Below, piece by piece: positions 1-6,764 of a stretch of 9,114 bases of DNA. Origin of the DNA: Bacteriovoracaceae bacterium (GTDB lineage Bacteria > Bdellovibrionota > Bacteriovoracia > Bacteriovoracales > Bacteriovoracaceae); assembly GCA_023151145.1 (NCBI GenBank), contig JAKLJM010000067.1:1-9114 (forward strand), written 5' to 3'. A program made the position numbers and the translations under genes. Position 1 is the stretch's first letter; each line of letters opens with the position of its first letter. The notes below the pieces were generated by a model. That model was not told the DNA's origin. It did no database searches and saw only the letters and a list, made by a program, of their open reading frames with translations.

Positions 1-525
1 AATTTCACGCGTGAGTTCAAAATTTAAAATACCATCGTTACCATCTCTAGCAATACCTAAGTGAATTTTCGACTTATGTTTTCCACGTAGTTTTTCGATT
101 GCATCTTCTAGATTCATTCCTACGATCGACTCATGATTGATTTCAACAATCTTATCTCCCGGCTTAATACCTGCACGATAGGCTGGAGAATCATCAATGG
201 GAGTAATAATGAGAATGGCTCCATCTTTTTGACTAACTTCAATCCCTAACCCACCAAACTCTCCAGAAGTCTCTTCTTGCATACGAGAAAAAATCTCTTT
301 ATCAAGAAAATTAGAATGAGGATCTAAAGTATTCATCATTCCATTAATGGCACCTTCAATCAATTTTTCAGTATCCACATCACGATAGTACTGACTCTCA
401 ATTAAATAGAGAACCTTGTTGAACAATTCTAGTTTTTCAAATCTCGATTTATTTTGATTAGCATAAATTTGAGCTGGAGACATTACGTTAATAAGCACAA
501 GTAGTGCAAGGGCACTCTTTTTCAT
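1..525 (-). CDS. S41 family C-terminal processing protease (Ctp), N-terminal part, cut by window edge
   Basis: The frame is open from an ATG at 525 to the left edge, giving 175 residues with no stop, so the gene is truncated by the window and not broken. It begins with a signal peptide (MKKSALALLVLINVMSPAQIYA), followed by the helical N-terminal region typical of Ctp proteases, including the family-like stretch around residues 59-75 (EGAINGMMNTLDPHSNFLD). A PDZ domain spans about residues 87-165, with FGGLGIEV as the carboxylate-binding entry and GIKPGDKIVEIN as the second landmark. The Ser/Lys catalytic domain would lie off the window. A ribosome site AAGGA stands 7 bases before the ATG. The gene follows the EnvC-like gene by 39 bases and is probably the last visible member of the ftsEX operon. 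In the family, these periplasmic proteases trim or degrade envelope proteins, including wall hydrolases. The role here is inferred from neighbours. Family assignment is firm; the exact subtype is not. Confidence 0.9.
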   Translation of the reverse strand, partial: MKKSALALLVLINVMSPAQIYANQNKSRFEKLELFNKVLYLIESQYYRDVDTEKLIEGAINGMMNTLDPHSNFLDKEIFSRMQEETSGEFGGLGIEVSQKDGAILIITPIDDSPAYRAGIKPGDKIVEINHESIVGMNLEDAIEKLRGKHKSKIHLGIARDGNDGILNFELTREI

Positions 526-564
526 TTTCCATCCTTGAAAAAAGAATCTATTTCTCTTGAGGTT

Positions 565-1752
565 TTATCTTAAGAAATTTTTTGAAAGACTCTTCTTATC
601 TATTAATTGATATGTATTTTGAGCTAAATTATTTTTTCTAATTTCGTAATACAATTTACCATCAGAATCAGGATTTACATTGGTCGCTTTGGTATGACCA
701 ATGACTGAACCTAAATCTAGTTTATCGCCATTTTTAACATAATAATCAAAATGCCCTAAAAGCACTGAGCGTGTATTATCACCATGGTCAATCATTAAGA
801 TATTTCCAAAAGTCGATAAAACCCCTGTATAAATCACGTTTCCTGAACGAGGAGCACGGATTTCATTTTTTCCAGAAAACTTATAAGTAATCCCTTTCTT
901 TTGGTAAGAAAAGTCTTGAAAGGATTTCAGAGGAGTTTGATATAAACTTCCAGGTAATCCAACTTCTTCTTTGGTTGAATTTTTTTGAATTGTATCAGCT
1001 ACTTTTATTTCTTCAGTTAACTGAACATTTTGAAGTTTTTCTTTTAATTTTTTTCTATTTTCTGCATTTCGTTCAATGCTTACTCTATTTCGAGCATCAT
1101 TATATTGTTTTTCTAAGCTGATTTTTTTATCTGATTCAATTCGTTCAACTTCAAGGAGTTCTTGTTTTTTAGCTTCCATTTCTTGAACAATCTGAATGAG
1201 CTCTTTTTCTGTGCTCAATGACTGCTGGTACTCTGCATCCATTCTAGCTAGTTCACTTTTCATATTGTTGTTGTTACGAATTAAATCACTTAGATCAACT
1301 AAACGTTTCTGTAGCATCTCAACTAATAATTTTTTACTCAGTAAATCAGAAGATTTTTCGTTTTTATCTAAACGATGGAGAATTACTCCTCCTAAAATAT
1401 TTTTAGTTTGCTGAAAACTTCTCTTTAAACCTTCACTTTCTAGATCTAAATTTTTCTTTGCCTCTTGAAGCTGGGATTCAATCTTCGAGCGCTCTTCTAC
1501 TAATTTTTGATATTTCTTAGTATTCATCACTAATGAATACTCAACATCTTTCACGTCAAATTGTAATCGTTTTAAATTTTTTTCTTGATCCTGAAGTCGT
1601 TTTTTCATTGAAGATACAGATTCTTTTGTATTCTCAATATACTCTTCTTCCCCATTGGCATTGACATTGGCATAGGTCACATGAGGTCCAATAACTGAGA
1701 CCAGTAACGTTAAGCCTAAGGCTGAATGGAGCAAAGTGCTTTTTTTCATCAC
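565..1752 (-). CDS. envC: EnvC-type murein hydrolase activator (coiled coil plus degenerate LytM/M23 domain)
   Basis: The 395-residue protein has a signal peptide (cleavage near TYA at 26-28), a long charged coiled coil at about 40-250, and a C-terminal LytM/M23-fold domain at about 285-385. In active M23 peptidases, zinc is held by an H...D pair and an HxH motif. Here the HxH position reads LYYEIRKN (367-374), so the first His is Tyr, and the N-terminal H/D ligands are absent (KKGITYKFSGKNEIRAP). This matches EnvC-type activators, which open amidases and do not themselves cut peptidoglycan. Position directly after ftsEX supports that role: FtsX binds the EnvC coiled coil. The frame can start at a GTG (1752) or at the adjacent ATG (1749). 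AAGGA lies 9 bases before the GTG and 12 before the ATG, so either is possible. The gap to ftsX is 17 bases, and the ribosome site lies in it. Confidence 0.9.
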   Translation of the reverse strand: MMKKSTLLHSALGLTLLVSVIGPHVTYANVNANGEEEYIENTKESVSSMKKRLQDQEKNLKRLQFDVKDVEYSLVMNTKKYQKLVEERSKIESQLQEAKKNLDLESEGLKRSFQQTKNILGGVILHRLDKNEKSSDLLSKKLLVEMLQKRLVDLSDLIRNNNNMKSELARMDAEYQQSLSTEKELIQIVQEMEAKKQELLEVERIESDKKISLEKQYNDARNRVSIERNAENRKKLKEKLQNVQLTEEIKVADTIQKNSTKEEVGLPGSLYQTPLKSFQDFSYQKKGITYKFSGKNEIRAPRSGNVIYTGVLSTFGNILMIDHGDNTRSVLLGHFDYYVKNGDKLDLGSVIGHTKATNVNPDSDGKLYYEIRKNNLAQNTYQLIDKKSLSKNFLR

Positions 1753-1769
1753 GAGTTTATATCCTTACC

Positions 1770-2561
1770 TTATCCATTCCAACGAACATCTGTAGCATGT
1801 AAAATAACGGCCACCACAAAAGCGGCAAATGCAAAGAGGATATTTATCAATTGAGGCATCCCTGCGGCGAATGTAATCCCCACAGAAAAAATAAAAATTA
1901 AACCTAATCCATTCAAGGCCAGTTTTAAAGCAATACGATTTTTTCTTTGATATTGCTGAAGGATATAAGAAGTCTCAAAAATTTTAGTTTTTACTAAAAT
2001 TAAAGTGATAAACCAAAAAATAGTTATGATTAACAGATAGAGTGAATAACCCCATTGCTTAAGAACATTAAAAAACTCAGCTCTTTTATCTTGTACTGAA
2101 TCAATAGCTTTTACTGAACCGAGCGTGATACTTCCCTCGCTCCCTAATCGAACGAGATAATCACGTACTAAATCTTGCGATCTTGGTTTTAAGTCTTTGT
2201 TGAAAATAACTTTTATCCCAGCATAATTTAAATCCAGCTCTTGAGGATTCATTTCAAGTTGAAGAGAGCCAAAAATGTTTGTAATTTCCTCTTGAATTTG
2301 TTTTTCGTTTAAAACTTCTACTTTAAATACTCCGGGCAACATTCCAACTTTTGTCGCAATCGACTCATATGATTCAGTAGCCGAAATGAGGGCATAAAAC
2401 GATGCACCCGCTTTGCTATCAGGAATCAGTTTTAGAAACTGTGATTCAATCAATTGCTTTTGCCCAAGAGAAAAAACTAATAACACTGAAAAGAAGAAGA
2501 GAAAAAAACTTCTAATCGGTGATTTTGCTAAAATTTTAAAAAAATGTTTTAAATAAAACAT
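1770..2561 (-). CDS. ftsX: Cell division protein FtsX (ABC transporter-like permease)
   Basis: The 263-residue protein has the FtsX layout: a short cytoplasmic N-terminus, TM1 at about 17-34, a periplasmic domain at about 35-170, then TM2 (about 172-190), TM3 (about 210-234) and TM4 (about 237-256). The periplasmic part carries family-like features, such as the segment around 62-82 with SYESIATKVGMLPGV and the following KVEVLNEKQIQEE. In the family, FtsX pairs with the ATPase FtsE in the inner membrane and passes the ATP-driven movement to a periplasmic hydrolase activator. The EnvC-like gene immediately downstream fits as that partner. The ATG start at 2561 lies inside the last codons of ftsE, a 13-base overlap that implies translational coupling. 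The short length is within the range for FtsX. The assignment rests on topology plus operon context; the primary sequence of FtsX is poorly conserved. Confidence 0.9.
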   Translation of the reverse strand: MFYLKHFFKILAKSPIRSFFLFFFSVLLVFSLGQKQLIESQFLKLIPDSKAGASFYALISATESYESIATKVGMLPGVFKVEVLNEKQIQEEITNIFGSLQLEMNPQELDLNYAGIKVIFNKDLKPRSQDLVRDYLVRLGSEGSITLGSVKAIDSVQDKRAEFFNVLKQWGYSLYLLIITIFWFITLILVKTKIFETSYILQQYQRKNRIALKLALNGLGLIFIFSVGITFAAGMPQLINILFAFAAFVVAVILHATDVRWNG

Positions 2562-3259
2562 GCGTGCCCCGAATAAACTAAACGTCCGTTATCTAAATGA
2601 ATAATTCTACCAGTAAAACTTTTAATCAATTCTTTATTGTGAGTGGCCCAGATAACCGTCAAGCCTCTTTTCGCATTATAAAGATTTAAGATATCAAATA
2701 AACGACGAGCATTTTCAGTATCTAGCGAGCTCGTAGGCTCATCAGCGATAAGCACGTCTGGTCGAGTTAAAAGAGAACGAATGATCGCCACCTTTTGTTT
2801 TAATCCCCCATTGGCTTCGCTCACTTTTAAGTGCAAGCGATCTCTAATTCCTAAAATTCGTGACAACTCTTGCATGTCCGTAATAAATTCATTTTTTGAG
2901 GTATAGAGAGCTGGATCATAAGCGAACATTAAATTTTCTTCGCAAGTATATTTACCCATTAAACGTAAATCTTGAAAAACGTTACTGATGTATAAACTTT
3001 TTTTACCAGACATCTGAGGACGAATTATTCTTCCTTGTGTTGGTTCTTGATCACCTGATAACACTCGAAGCAGTGTAGTTTTCCCAGCGCCTGAGGCTCC
3101 AGTGACAAAAATAATTTCGCCACGTTCGACCGAGAGTTGGACATTTTTCAATGCTCGAATTTCACCGAACTGTACGCTGACATCTTCCAAATAAAAAATT
3201 GGCCCATGTGGTACGTTCATCTTAGTTCTCTGATGTTGTGTAGATTTATTAGCGAACAT
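2549..3259 (-). CDS. ftsE: Cell division ATP-binding protein FtsE (ABC ATPase)
   Basis: This is an ABC ATPase that should form the cytoplasmic motor of FtsEX. Numbered from the ATG at 3259 (236 residues), it shows Walker A GASGAGKT (54-61), Q-loop VFQD (Gln96), Walker B VLIADE (Asp173, Glu174), D-loop SSLD (177-180) and the switch His207 (WATHN). The ABC signature is altered: the usual LSGGE/Q is replaced by ANGGL within SEANGGLKQK (147-156). The start is uncertain. The ATG at 3259 has GAGGAG 10 bases upstream. A TTG at 3292 (AGGA 4 bases upstream, 247 residues) would add 11 residues. The ATG at 3220 would give the usual short FtsE N-terminus but has only a weak ribosome site. All three are in one frame. 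It overlaps ftsX by 13 bases. The family call is secure, and linkage to ftsX and envC makes FtsE much more likely than a LolD-type transporter. Confidence 0.9.
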   Translation of the reverse strand: MFANKSTQHQRTKMNVPHGPIFYLEDVSVQFGEIRALKNVQLSVERGEIIFVTGASGAGKTTLLRVLSGDQEPTQGRIIRPQMSGKKSLYISNVFQDLRLMGKYTCEENLMFAYDPALYTSKNEFITDMQELSRILGIRDRLHLKVSEANGGLKQKVAIIRSLLTRPDVLIADEPTSSLDTENARRLFDILNLYNAKRGLTVIWATHNKELIKSFTGRIIHLDNGRLVYSGHACFI

Positions 3260-3307
3260 GCGACCTAAACTCCTCACGATCTTTTTTGGCAAATCATCCT
3301 AATTTGT

Positions 3308-3359
3308 GAGTGACTTAAACACTCCTCTACATTCTAACTCAGATTTTAAAAATCATAAA
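3308..3359 (-). promoter_or_regulatory. Possible ftsE promoter and leader stem-loop
   Basis: On the minus strand, a TAGAAT box (3331-3336; one mismatch to TATAAT) lies 17 bases after a weak TTTATG box (3354-3359). A start site about 7 bases downstream would fall near 3324. That coincides with the first base of a small inverted repeat (GAGTG, 7-base loop, CACTC; 3308-3324) in the ftsE leader. The -35 match is poor, so this is tentative. The 3293-3406 gap otherwise holds only the short palindrome GTAAAAATTAC just after the HD gene, which has no U-tract and is not a convincing terminator. Confidence 0.3.
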
Positions 3360-3406
3360 GAAATGAAGTATGAGGAGCATTTTGGTCGGGTAATTTTTAC
3401 TCGCTT

Positions 3407-4843
3407 CTAACTAAAGGTTCCGTCAATCAGTCCATTCTGTAACAAGAGGGCGTATGCTGACTCTGAGCAGTATACATTAGGGATAAAATTATTCGAGTTA
3501 AAGAGCTTTGAAATCATAGAGTTTTCAACTTCGGCCAATAACTGGATCTCCCCGCCTTCTGTTGATATTTTCACTGGATCGCGATCAAAGAGAACATTGG
3601 TTCGGCTACTTTTGGCAGCGTTTTTTGGTGATTTTACAAAAAGAATGGTTTTATGGGGAATATCTTGGATAATCCAATCTTCAGGTCCACCATGTTTTTT
3701 CAAATATTCTTCGAGCTCATCTGCTTTTTGCATAGCACGTTTACGATATTTTTCGACCAACGCCGGATCATCTTGAGATAAGAGTCTTTGCTTAAACTCT
3801 TCAGAACGAATGGCCTTCGCCCCTTTTGCTAACATCAGAGTTTTCGCCATATTTTTGATTTTTGGATATTTGTCCAAATCCCCATTCATAAAATGGTGAT
3901 GAACTTTCCCCATAAAATAAGTGTCATTAAATCCATAAAATTTCATAGGATCTTTTTCAATCATTTGTAAAAGTTCACTATAACGATAGATCCAGCCTTT
4001 CTCTAGAAAAAATAAAGCTATTCTCTCTGCAATGGCATCCCACTTCGCACCTCGTGGAGAACGAATTACTTGCGAGTACCAAGCAAAACGAGCGGTAAGA
4101 AAATCTTCTACACAGTGTAGAGCATTTTGTTTGATCGTTAAGATATCGTGGTTCTCAACTTTTCTCACCTGAAAGTGATACAAAAGATAATCGCGATCGT
4201 AGGAACCATATTTTAAGCCTGTATAATGAGCATCACGAAGAAGATAATCCATGCGATCACAGTCAATTTCAGAATGTAAAATCTGATTGGCCAAAATTGA
4301 TGAATCCACACCCTTAACTAGATCAGAAATTCGCTGAGGATCGATTCCATATTTTTTTAAAATATGAGTTATTCCCCCCTCATAATTGGTGTTTTTAATG
4401 ATAAATGAACCTAGGTTTTCATGATCATCAGGTAAACCTTTTCCGCCTTTGGCCTTGGTGGTTTCTGCATAATCGATATAAGCACCTTCAGTCGTATGCG
4501 AAAAAACAAATGTTCCAAGATCGTGCATCAAAGCAGAGAGTCTTAAAGATTTATGATAGAGGCATTCGGGTGTTCGACATTCCGGATCCATGAGTTCTTT
4601 TTCTGAAACGGCACGGCCACAGGACTCTAAAATCTTATGGGCATTAAACATAACTCCAATGGAATGATGAAAACGAGAATGCTCAGCTCCAGGAAAAACA
4701 TAACAAGAAAAGCCTAATTGTTTTATCCAGCGTAAACGTTGATAGAAGGGGCTTTGGATGATTTCCCATTCGATGGGATTTAATTTTATAAAGCCGTAGA
4801 TAGGGTCAAAGATGACATGATTTTTGGTGTGATTCGCTTCCAT
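3407..4843 (-). CDS. HD-domain phosphohydrolase of the SAMHD1/dGTPase-like type (COG1078-like)
   Basis: The 478-residue cytoplasmic protein has the metal ligands of the SAMHD1-like HD family in order: RFHHS (His60), MHDLG (His107, Asp108) and the EIDCDRMDYLLRD motif (192-204), in which Asp196 aligns with SAMHD1 Asp311. Other family landmarks are DPIYGFIKLNPIEWEIIQSP at 13-32, FSH (His116) and DHENLG (His141). Characterised relatives hydrolyse dNTPs to deoxynucleosides and triphosphate, but many bacterial members have unknown substrates. The usual GHGPFSH is GTFVFSH here, so the position of SAMHD1 His210 is Thr111. Activity or specificity may therefore differ. The C-terminal part (about 300-478) carries the extra helical and mixed domain seen in longer members, with a Lys/Glu-rich stretch at 362-385. 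The start is the ATG at 4843, with only a weak AAGAG ribosome site. It lies 62 bases after the small basic protein gene, separated by a stem-loop. Confidence 0.87.
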   Translation of the reverse strand: MEANHTKNHVIFDPIYGFIKLNPIEWEIIQSPFYQRLRWIKQLGFSCYVFPGAEHSRFHHSIGVMFNAHKILESCGRAVSEKELMDPECRTPECLYHKSLRLSALMHDLGTFVFSHTTEGAYIDYAETTKAKGGKGLPDDHENLGSFIIKNTNYEGGITHILKKYGIDPQRISDLVKGVDSSILANQILHSEIDCDRMDYLLRDAHYTGLKYGSYDRDYLLYHFQVRKVENHDILTIKQNALHCVEDFLTARFAWYSQVIRSPRGAKWDAIAERIALFFLEKGWIYRYSELLQMIEKDPMKFYGFNDTYFMGKVHHHFMNGDLDKYPKIKNMAKTLMLAKGAKAIRSEEFKQRLLSQDDPALVEKYRKRAMQKADELEEYLKKHGGPEDWIIQDIPHKTILFVKSPKNAAKSSRTNVLFDRDPVKISTEGGEIQLLAEVENSMISKLFNSNNFIPNVYCSESAYALLLQNGLIDGTFS

Positions 4844-4869
4844 ACGATCTCTTGTTCTTTATTGATAGT

Positions 4870-4890
4870 GGGGCTTAATCCATAAGCCCC
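4870..4890 (-). other. Intergenic stem-loop between the small basic protein gene and the HD gene
   Basis: A perfect 8-base inverted repeat (GGGGCTTA / TAAGCCCC) closes a 5-base loop, so a stable hairpin can form in the transcript of either strand. In the minus-strand transcript it is followed by ACTATCAATAAAG, which has no U-tract. It is therefore not a standard intrinsic terminator for the gene before it. On the plus strand an AT-rich stretch with six T follows seven bases later, but no plus-strand gene ends here. It may be an mRNA processing or 3'-end protecting structure, or a weak attenuator between the two genes. Confidence 0.6.
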
Positions 4891-4905
4891 AATCGAATTT
4901 TTTAA

Positions 4906-5124
4906 TTAATGTAGATTTTTCTTTTTTGAGTCTTTTGAGTTTCTTTTCTTTTTAACTGTAGACATGACTTTTGATTGAATCAACTCAAGCATGATACGAG
5001 CTTCTTTTCTCAAGTCGTTTTCATGAATAAAACGATAAAAATTTTCAATTTCAATAGAGTTTCTAAAGTTTCTTGGTGCTTTAGGTAAGTTTTCTACATT
5101 TAGGTTTTCTGTTTCAAGGCTCAT
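4906..5124 (-). CDS. Small basic protein of unknown function
   Basis: A 72-residue protein that I cannot assign to a named family. It has a helical-looking core (about 22-52, with SIEIENFYRFIHENDLRKEA then MLELI) and a strongly basic tail (VKKKRNSKDSKKKNLH, 57-72) that could bind nucleic acid or be disordered. It has no signal peptide or membrane segment. The start is well supported: AAAGGA lies 7 bases before the ATG, and no longer in-frame candidate has a better site. It sits 107 bases after the regulator gene. It is preceded by what looks like its own promoter and a G6/C6 stem-loop, and is separated from the HD gene by another stem-loop. This isolation suggests it is expressed separately from the genes on either side. 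The evidence that it is a real gene is the ribosome site and upstream signals; function is unknown. Confidence 0.75.
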   Translation of the reverse strand: MSLETENLNVENLPKAPRNFRNSIEIENFYRFIHENDLRKEARIMLELIQSKVMSTVKKKRNSKDSKKKNLH

Positions 5125-5142
5125 AGCTTATTCCTTTAATTT

Positions 5143-5159
5143 GGGGGGAAATTCCCCCC
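5143..5159 (-). other. G6/C6 stem-loop in the leader of the small basic protein gene
   Basis: A run of six G and a run of six C flank a 5-base AATTT loop, giving a six-pair all-GC stem. It lies 6 bases upstream of the AAAGGA ribosome site, leaving that site unpaired. With the promoter predicted just upstream, the stem would begin about three bases from the mRNA 5' end, as in 5' stem-loops that protect mRNAs from decay. It is not followed by a U-tract in this direction, so it is a poor intrinsic terminator for the regulator gene. A role as a rho-dependent or U-less terminator cannot be excluded. Confidence 0.6.
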
Positions 5160-5168
5160 TATTTGTTA

Positions 5169-5197
5169 ATTTTACTTATTCCGACTTAAAGTTACAA
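5169..5197 (-). promoter_or_regulatory. Predicted sigma-70-type promoter of the small basic protein gene
   Basis: On the minus strand, TTGTAA (5192-5197) and TAAAAT (5169-5174) are separated by exactly 17 bases. The -10 differs from consensus at one base and the -35 at two. The predicted start is near A5162. That leaves a leader of about 38 bases, beginning almost directly with the G6/C6 stem-loop. The same -35 hexamer and spacing occur in the promoter predicted for the upstream regulator gene. Confidence 0.5.
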
Positions 5198-5231
5198 ACA
5201 TTTTATCTTTATCTTTCTCTAGAACCCGAGA

Positions 5232-6764
5232 TTACATTGCATCTTTATCAAAAGCGATTCCGTAGCTGTGTAACTTGTTATAAAGAGTCTTTACAGTAAT
5301 ACCAAGTACTTTCGCAGTTTTTGTCTTGTTTCCACCTAAGTTCTCTAAAGTTGCCATAATATGAGTCTTTTCTAATTCTTCTAAAGTTACTTGTACGAAC
5401 TGAGCTTGTTTTTTAGGAGCTGGTTTCTCAATGATTTCTTCTTTATGAGATTCATTGATATGTTGGTCTAAGTGGTGCTTCTCAATAATCATTCCTTCTG
5501 AAAGAACAGCTGCACGCTCTACAACGTTTTGTAATTCTCTTACGTTTCCTGGCCATACATATTCAGTCATCGACTTGATCGCAGATGGTGAGAATGATTT
5601 TTGGTCTTCTCTATTCTTAGTTTGATTTAAGAAAAAGTTAGCCAATAATTCGATATCTTCTTTTCTATCTTTTAAAGATGGAGCTTTTAAAAGTGCACTT
5701 GAAAGAGCGTAGAAAACTTCATCTTTAAATTGACCATTTTTTACCATTTCCATCATGTCTTTAGATGATGCAGAAATAATTCTTACGTCAGCTTTAAAAA
5801 AGTCTCTTGAGTCAGCTTTTACACCTGTCTTATGAGAAATTAATTGCATAAGTTTGTTCTGTAAGCTTACAGGTAACATATCTACGTTGTTTAAGAAAAG
5901 TGTTCCAAAGTGTGCGTTCTCTAAAGCACCTGCGATTTTTGAATCACCAAATAATTCGATATCAAGTTGTTTTTCATTGTAAGCTGAACAGTCTACCGCG
6001 ATAAAAGCACGGTCACGTCTAGAAGATCTACAGTGAATTCTTCTAGCGAACATTTCTTTACCTGTTCCAGCTTCACCAAAGATATGAGCTGAGATTTCTT
6101 TATCAGAAATTTTATCAACTAAAGCTAATAATTCTTTCATTGATGCTGATCTACCAACGATATCTTTTTCGTTGATTTTGTAAGCTTCAGAAGTTTTTAC
6201 ACCAAAACGTGAGTCTTGAAGTTCTTTTTCTTTAAGTTCAATTGTCTTTAATAACATTTCGTTTAAAGACTTAGCTTGCATATACATTTTCATGTTTTGG
6301 ATTGAGTGCTTAACTTCATTTAAAGTTTGTGAAGCTACTGTTAAATCATCACGTGTAAATTCACGGCTAGTGTGAATCATTTGACAGTGAATTGAACCAA
6401 GGATTAAACCTTCAGAAACGATTGGGAAACAAAGTTCAGCTTTGATACCTTTTTTAGCTTCTAATTGGAAAACCGGATCTCTTTCTACTGAATTTGAGAA
6501 GTATCCTCTTTTTGATCTAAAGATATATCCTGCAGCTCCCTGGCCTTTTTCTAGGATTTCGCCATCAACTAAAGCTTCACCGTTGATGCTCATTAGGATT
6601 GATTGACCATTTGCATTGAATTTATAAACACTTACTTGGTCACAGTTTAAAGAGTCTTTAAAGAATGATGCTAATGTATTGAAAAAATATGATTCATCTA
6701 ATGAAAGAAGAAGAATTGAGGCAAGATTCTGAGTGTTAAAGTTTTGTGATTTTGCCGTTGTCAT
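5232..6764 (-). CDS. GAF-AAA+-Fis transcriptional regulator, sigma-54 activator-like with degenerate ATPase
   Basis: The 510-residue cytoplasmic regulator has an N-terminal GAF sensor domain (about 17-155), a helical linker (about 158-185), an AAA+ domain (about 200-430) and a C-terminal Fis-type helix-turn-helix (about 470-503, NKTKTAKVLGITVKTLYNKL). Walker A is intact (GEAGTGKE, 230-237), as is the WPGNVREL motif (404-411). However, the segment after ELFG (270-273) lacks the GAFTGA loop that contacts sigma-54. Walker B reads GTLFLNNVD (287-295), with Asn in place of Asp-Glu. Sensor I reads SASSKD, and the arginine-finger segment reads FKDEVFYAL (346-354), with both usual Arg replaced. It is therefore unlikely to drive sigma-54 open-complex formation. 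It may regulate sigma-70 promoters or act through partner binding, as TyrR- or HupR-like proteins do. The start is the ATG at 6764, with AGGAG 7 bases upstream. The in-frame TTG at 6782 lies before that ribosome site. Confidence 0.9.
   Translation of the reverse strand: MTTAKSQNFNTQNLASILLLSLDESYFFNTLASFFKDSLNCDQVSVYKFNANGQSILMSINGEALVDGEILEKGQGAAGYIFRSKRGYFSNSVERDPVFQLEAKKGIKAELCFPIVSEGLILGSIHCQMIHTSREFTRDDLTVASQTLNEVKHSIQNMKMYMQAKSLNEMLLKTIELKEKELQDSRFGVKTSEAYKINEKDIVGRSASMKELLALVDKISDKEISAHIFGEAGTGKEMFARRIHCRSSRRDRAFIAVDCSAYNEKQLDIELFGDSKIAGALENAHFGTLFLNNVDMLPVSLQNKLMQLISHKTGVKADSRDFFKADVRIISASSKDMMEMVKNGQFKDEVFYALSSALLKAPSLKDRKEDIELLANFFLNQTKNREDQKSFSPSAIKSMTEYVWPGNVRELQNVVERAAVLSEGMIIEKHHLDQHINESHKEEIIEKPAPKKQAQFVQVTLEELEKTHIMATLENLGGNKTKTAKVLGITVKTLYNKLHSYGIAFDKDAM

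Noticed and set aside
1196..1414. Plus-strand open frame of 72 codons inside the EnvC gene
   Set aside because: It lies wholly antisense to the coiled-coil coding region and has a low-complexity Ser/Leu-rich translation with no family features; it is a shadow frame.
2549..3259. Alternative identity as a LolD-type lipoprotein exporter ATPase
   Set aside because: The overlapping downstream gene has FtsX topology with a four-TM layout, and the next gene is EnvC-like; LolC/E-type permeases are much longer.
3364..3406. Short palindrome GTAAAAATTAC after the HD gene as a terminator
   Set aside because: The stem is only four continuous AT-rich pairs with a 3-base loop, and no U-tract follows on the minus strand.
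4405..4593. Plus-strand open frame of 62 codons inside the HD gene
   Set aside because: It is antisense to conserved HD-domain coding sequence and has no recognisable protein features.
5143..5159. G6/C6 stem-loop as a plus-strand intrinsic terminator
   Set aside because: A T-rich stretch follows on the plus strand, but no plus-strand gene exists anywhere in the window to be terminated.
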